From Phytoseiulus persimilis (taxonomy: Eukaryota; Arthropoda; Arachnida; Mesostigmata; Phytoseiidae), in assembly GCA_037576195.1 (NCBI GenBank), contig CM075102.1:18162745-18226744 (forward strand): a stretch of DNA of 64,000 nucleotides, written 5' to 3'. The first letter of the stretch is position 1; each line of letters opens with the position of its first letter. A program made the translations under genes and the position numbers. Below the pieces are notes generated by a model. The model did not search any database, was not told where the DNA came from, and was given only the letters and a program-made list of their open reading frames with translations. Positions 61,555 through 64,000 of this stretch are shown here, piece after piece.

Positions 61555-64000
61555 GTGAGTGGGAAAATTCGTAGAACCCGTAGAGCACTCGACGTTCCCC
61601 GATTCACCCGACCGATTCAGTCTCATCTGTCAGACCAGATGGATCATCGAAATATCCAGGAGGCGGCACCGAAGACAGGAGCGGTTCAAGGTCGATCCGT
61701 CTTTTTTTACGTATCTGGAATCGAAAATCGCCACTCGCACTCGTCGATGCTTCTCGTCCGATCAGGATCCGACTGCTGATCATGAGCCATGACTGATAAT
61801 ATGAACGCCTGAACTGGAAACCGCTGCGGACGATAACTATTCGGGTTGCCCCAATCCTTGAGTCATGTAGATGAGGGAGAACACGGTGAGCAACTGCGAT
61901 TGTCAGAGAGCAGTTTAGTCCCACACATCGCTTTCCGCGACTCCATGAACACTTCACCTTGCTCGCTCCGTTTCGTTTTTATCCCGCGATCTCCTGTCGG
62001 AAAGCTCCGCGCCCAACACATGAGTCCTCTGCCGACTCCATATCCCTGTGTGTAAGTTTGACTCATGCACCGGCAGCTGATAGGAACATGTCACTCGTTC
62101 CCGGCAGGCCTCGGAGTGTTCTCGAAATCTTGCACTACCACCCCTCTATCGAACCCCTAGAATTCGAACCGAAATCGCGATCGACCACAGAAGCACAGCT
62201 CTTTCTGCGGAACGCACCCACCCTTGGTTACCAGGCATTCCTCGAAACCAGTCGCTCTAACAGCAAGATTGGCGACAGTTTTTCGGACTGTGAATAGTCA
62301 CCTGCCCCACGAATGGACCTTGAGAAATATGGGCCCGTCAGGTCAATCATTGCCCGACGACCTCCACGTTCGTAGATGGTCTGTCCATGGAACAGTCGAT
62401 GAATAGAGAAATGTGTTCGTCAAAGTGGCCGTTGGCGGGAGTCAATTGGGTTCGAACTTTGATGAAACGCTCGTTCTCTCCGGAGATTTGCTCGGCCGAA
62501 TGATTCGATTCCTCCGTAAGGTTCATTTGTTGAAACTACGTCTATAAACTGCACGGAGCGAGCGCAGTCCATAGGGAAGCGTCCGACTCGAGCGCATACA
62601 CACATGCCTGACTGACGTCACTCTCTTATATTGATTGTTCGTTCGTTCGGCTTACGCGTTCGCTAAGCCGGTACAGAGAGCAATTATCTCTCAAACAAGA
62701 GCAATCCCGGTTCGAGTTGTGTTTACAGAGAACATTTTCCGCCGGCGCAGCTACCTCAGGTTTGTCTACATTGAGGGAACTCCGGCTGAACCTTGACCGG
62801 ATTCAAGCCGCGTAGGGGTTGCTCCGTTGCGCAGGGTAATAGAACGGGCAGCTCCGTGGGAAACTACTCGAAGTGATCAGTCTTACTCCCAGCGCTGAGG
62901 AAGTTCGATTCGAAAAGGAGTTTCAATCAAAGAGCGTCAGCCGCTCGTTTCTGGCCCGACGACGGATCCGACTCCTTTGTCTCCAGCAAGCTATGTATCA
63001 TGAAGCTCATCTTGTACGCATCGTCATGCTTGGCAATGCGATCATCATCATCATTTACGACGCGTCAGTTTCCAATAGCACCATCAGTGACAGAAATCGC
63101 CAGTCGTTAACCGGCTGAAAGCGTCAACAGCAGCCAGTTGACATCCGCGTTGATTATCCAAGCTTCATTTGAGACAGAAGGAGAAGAGAGGCAGAGAACA
63201 GGAAGAATAGACATCGAATTTTGTTCCGTTGCCACCCGGTTGTAAGAACCGACCCAGCGGGCAGCAAGTGGTGACAGCTCCTTCTCTCGAACAATTCATG
63301 GCGGACCACCATCAGACGCATCGATGGTCAGGTGATGGACGGAGGAAGGCTCGTGGACCCGTGCGGGGGTGAACGATTCCGCCAAAACTCAGTTCGAAAG
63401 GAGGTGAGACATCGAAGAGCGACGCCTGCCATACTCGTCATCCAGCAGGAAGAGAAACTCAACACGACCACGTTGTAAAAAGAAGTAACGATGAGCAGAC
63501 CAGGCGACAACCGTAACCAAAGAGCAGTATTTGAGAGGGAGATAGGTGTAGGTGCAACGTTTCAACAGCCATTCCACGACCGGCTTCGACGTACTGTCCA
63601 GAGAACAGGGGACACCGCCACGCGTTGTGACAACAACAGAAACAGAAGAGTTGAGAGAGGAGGAGAACGCCGGCACTGCCGATGAAAACAGAAACAGAAC
63701 GGTCGGGTGAGGGCAACTGTCAAAGTTACGTCACAGGGCGATAGACAGCCACAGGAGGGAGACCGGTATCGACCGGACATCGCCGACGACAGCAGACCGA
63801 CAGAAAGAGAGAGAAGCGACTGCCCAGCGCTTCCCGAGGCTGGCAGGTGGACGCATGCATGTGAGAGGAGGACGAAAAGCGTCTGCTCGCTCTGGCAGTA
63901 CCATTGTGCTGATGTCGCTGGCGCTGGTAATGCTGGCGCCGCCGCAGCCGGGTCGCCATCGTCGTGGTACTGGTGGTGTTGGTGCTTCGTCTTTGTTGCT
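61555..64000 (+). other. Start of the fourth intron of the phosphatase gene
   Basis: Begins GTGAGT directly after the fourth exon. The next exon should finish the second FN3 domain in phase 0; I could not find it, so the intron appears to continue past the window edge. An ATC triplet run is at about 63040-63057. The last 500 bases are rich in short CAC/GAC-type imperfect repeats, with no recognised gene. Confidence 0.55.

Noticed and set aside
1..64000. A new defence, mobile or biosynthetic system
   Set aside because: The recognised genes are ordinary animal genes with no shared pathway, and the unexplained sequence is repeats and short unassigned ORFs. I found no coherent set of novel proteins.

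Overview
The window is a piece of an animal nuclear genome, most likely an arthropod. The genes are split by GT-AG introns, and the encoded proteins (an NR2C/Hr78 nuclear receptor, a 1-Cys peroxiredoxin, a MINDY deubiquitinase, COMMD4 and a receptor protein tyrosine phosphatase most like arthropod Ptp99A) are metazoan housekeeping or neural proteins. The mix of compact genes and long repeat-rich spacers would suit a mite or other chelicerate, but no sequence here fixes the species. I see no operon, CRISPR array, prophage, rRNA or convincing tRNA.

Layout. At 1.3-3.9 kb on the + strand is a complete seven-exon NR2C orphan nuclear receptor (537 codons modelled). Tail-to-tail with it, at 8.9-6.4 kb on the - strand, is a complete four-exon peroxiredoxin-6 gene (221 aa), whose short first exon lies behind a 1.6-kb intron. 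At 13.0-11.3 kb on the - strand is a complete five-exon MINDY-1/2-type deubiquitinase (363 aa). At 18.0-20.1 kb on the + strand is a complete three-exon COMMD4 gene (180 aa). From 35.0 kb to the right edge on the + strand is the 5' part of a receptor tyrosine phosphatase: signal peptide, one Ig domain, one FN3 domain and the start of a second. Its coding exons are separated by introns of 18.5, 5.9 and 1.3 kb, and it runs out of the window. All exon joins were checked for reading phase and agree with family alignments recalled from knowledge.

The spacer from 20.1 to 34.9 kb is a repeat-rich graveyard. It holds a decayed duplicate of the COMMD4 locus (about 30.0-31.56 kb, two in-frame stops in the last exon), two foldback-type inverted repeats, a 45-bp tandem repeat present at two sites about 9 kb apart next to or inside those inverted repeats, a further inverted pair at 24.16/25.64 kb, and several long C or G homopolymers. 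A fragment resembling a pogo/CENP-B type DNA-binding domain lies in the third phosphatase intron.

The five genes are not a functional pathway; their proximity looks like ordinary animal gene order. I found no convincing novel biological system. The best leads are the COMMD4 pseudogene duplication, the composite inverted-repeat/45-bp element, and the altered lipase-type motif in the peroxiredoxin.
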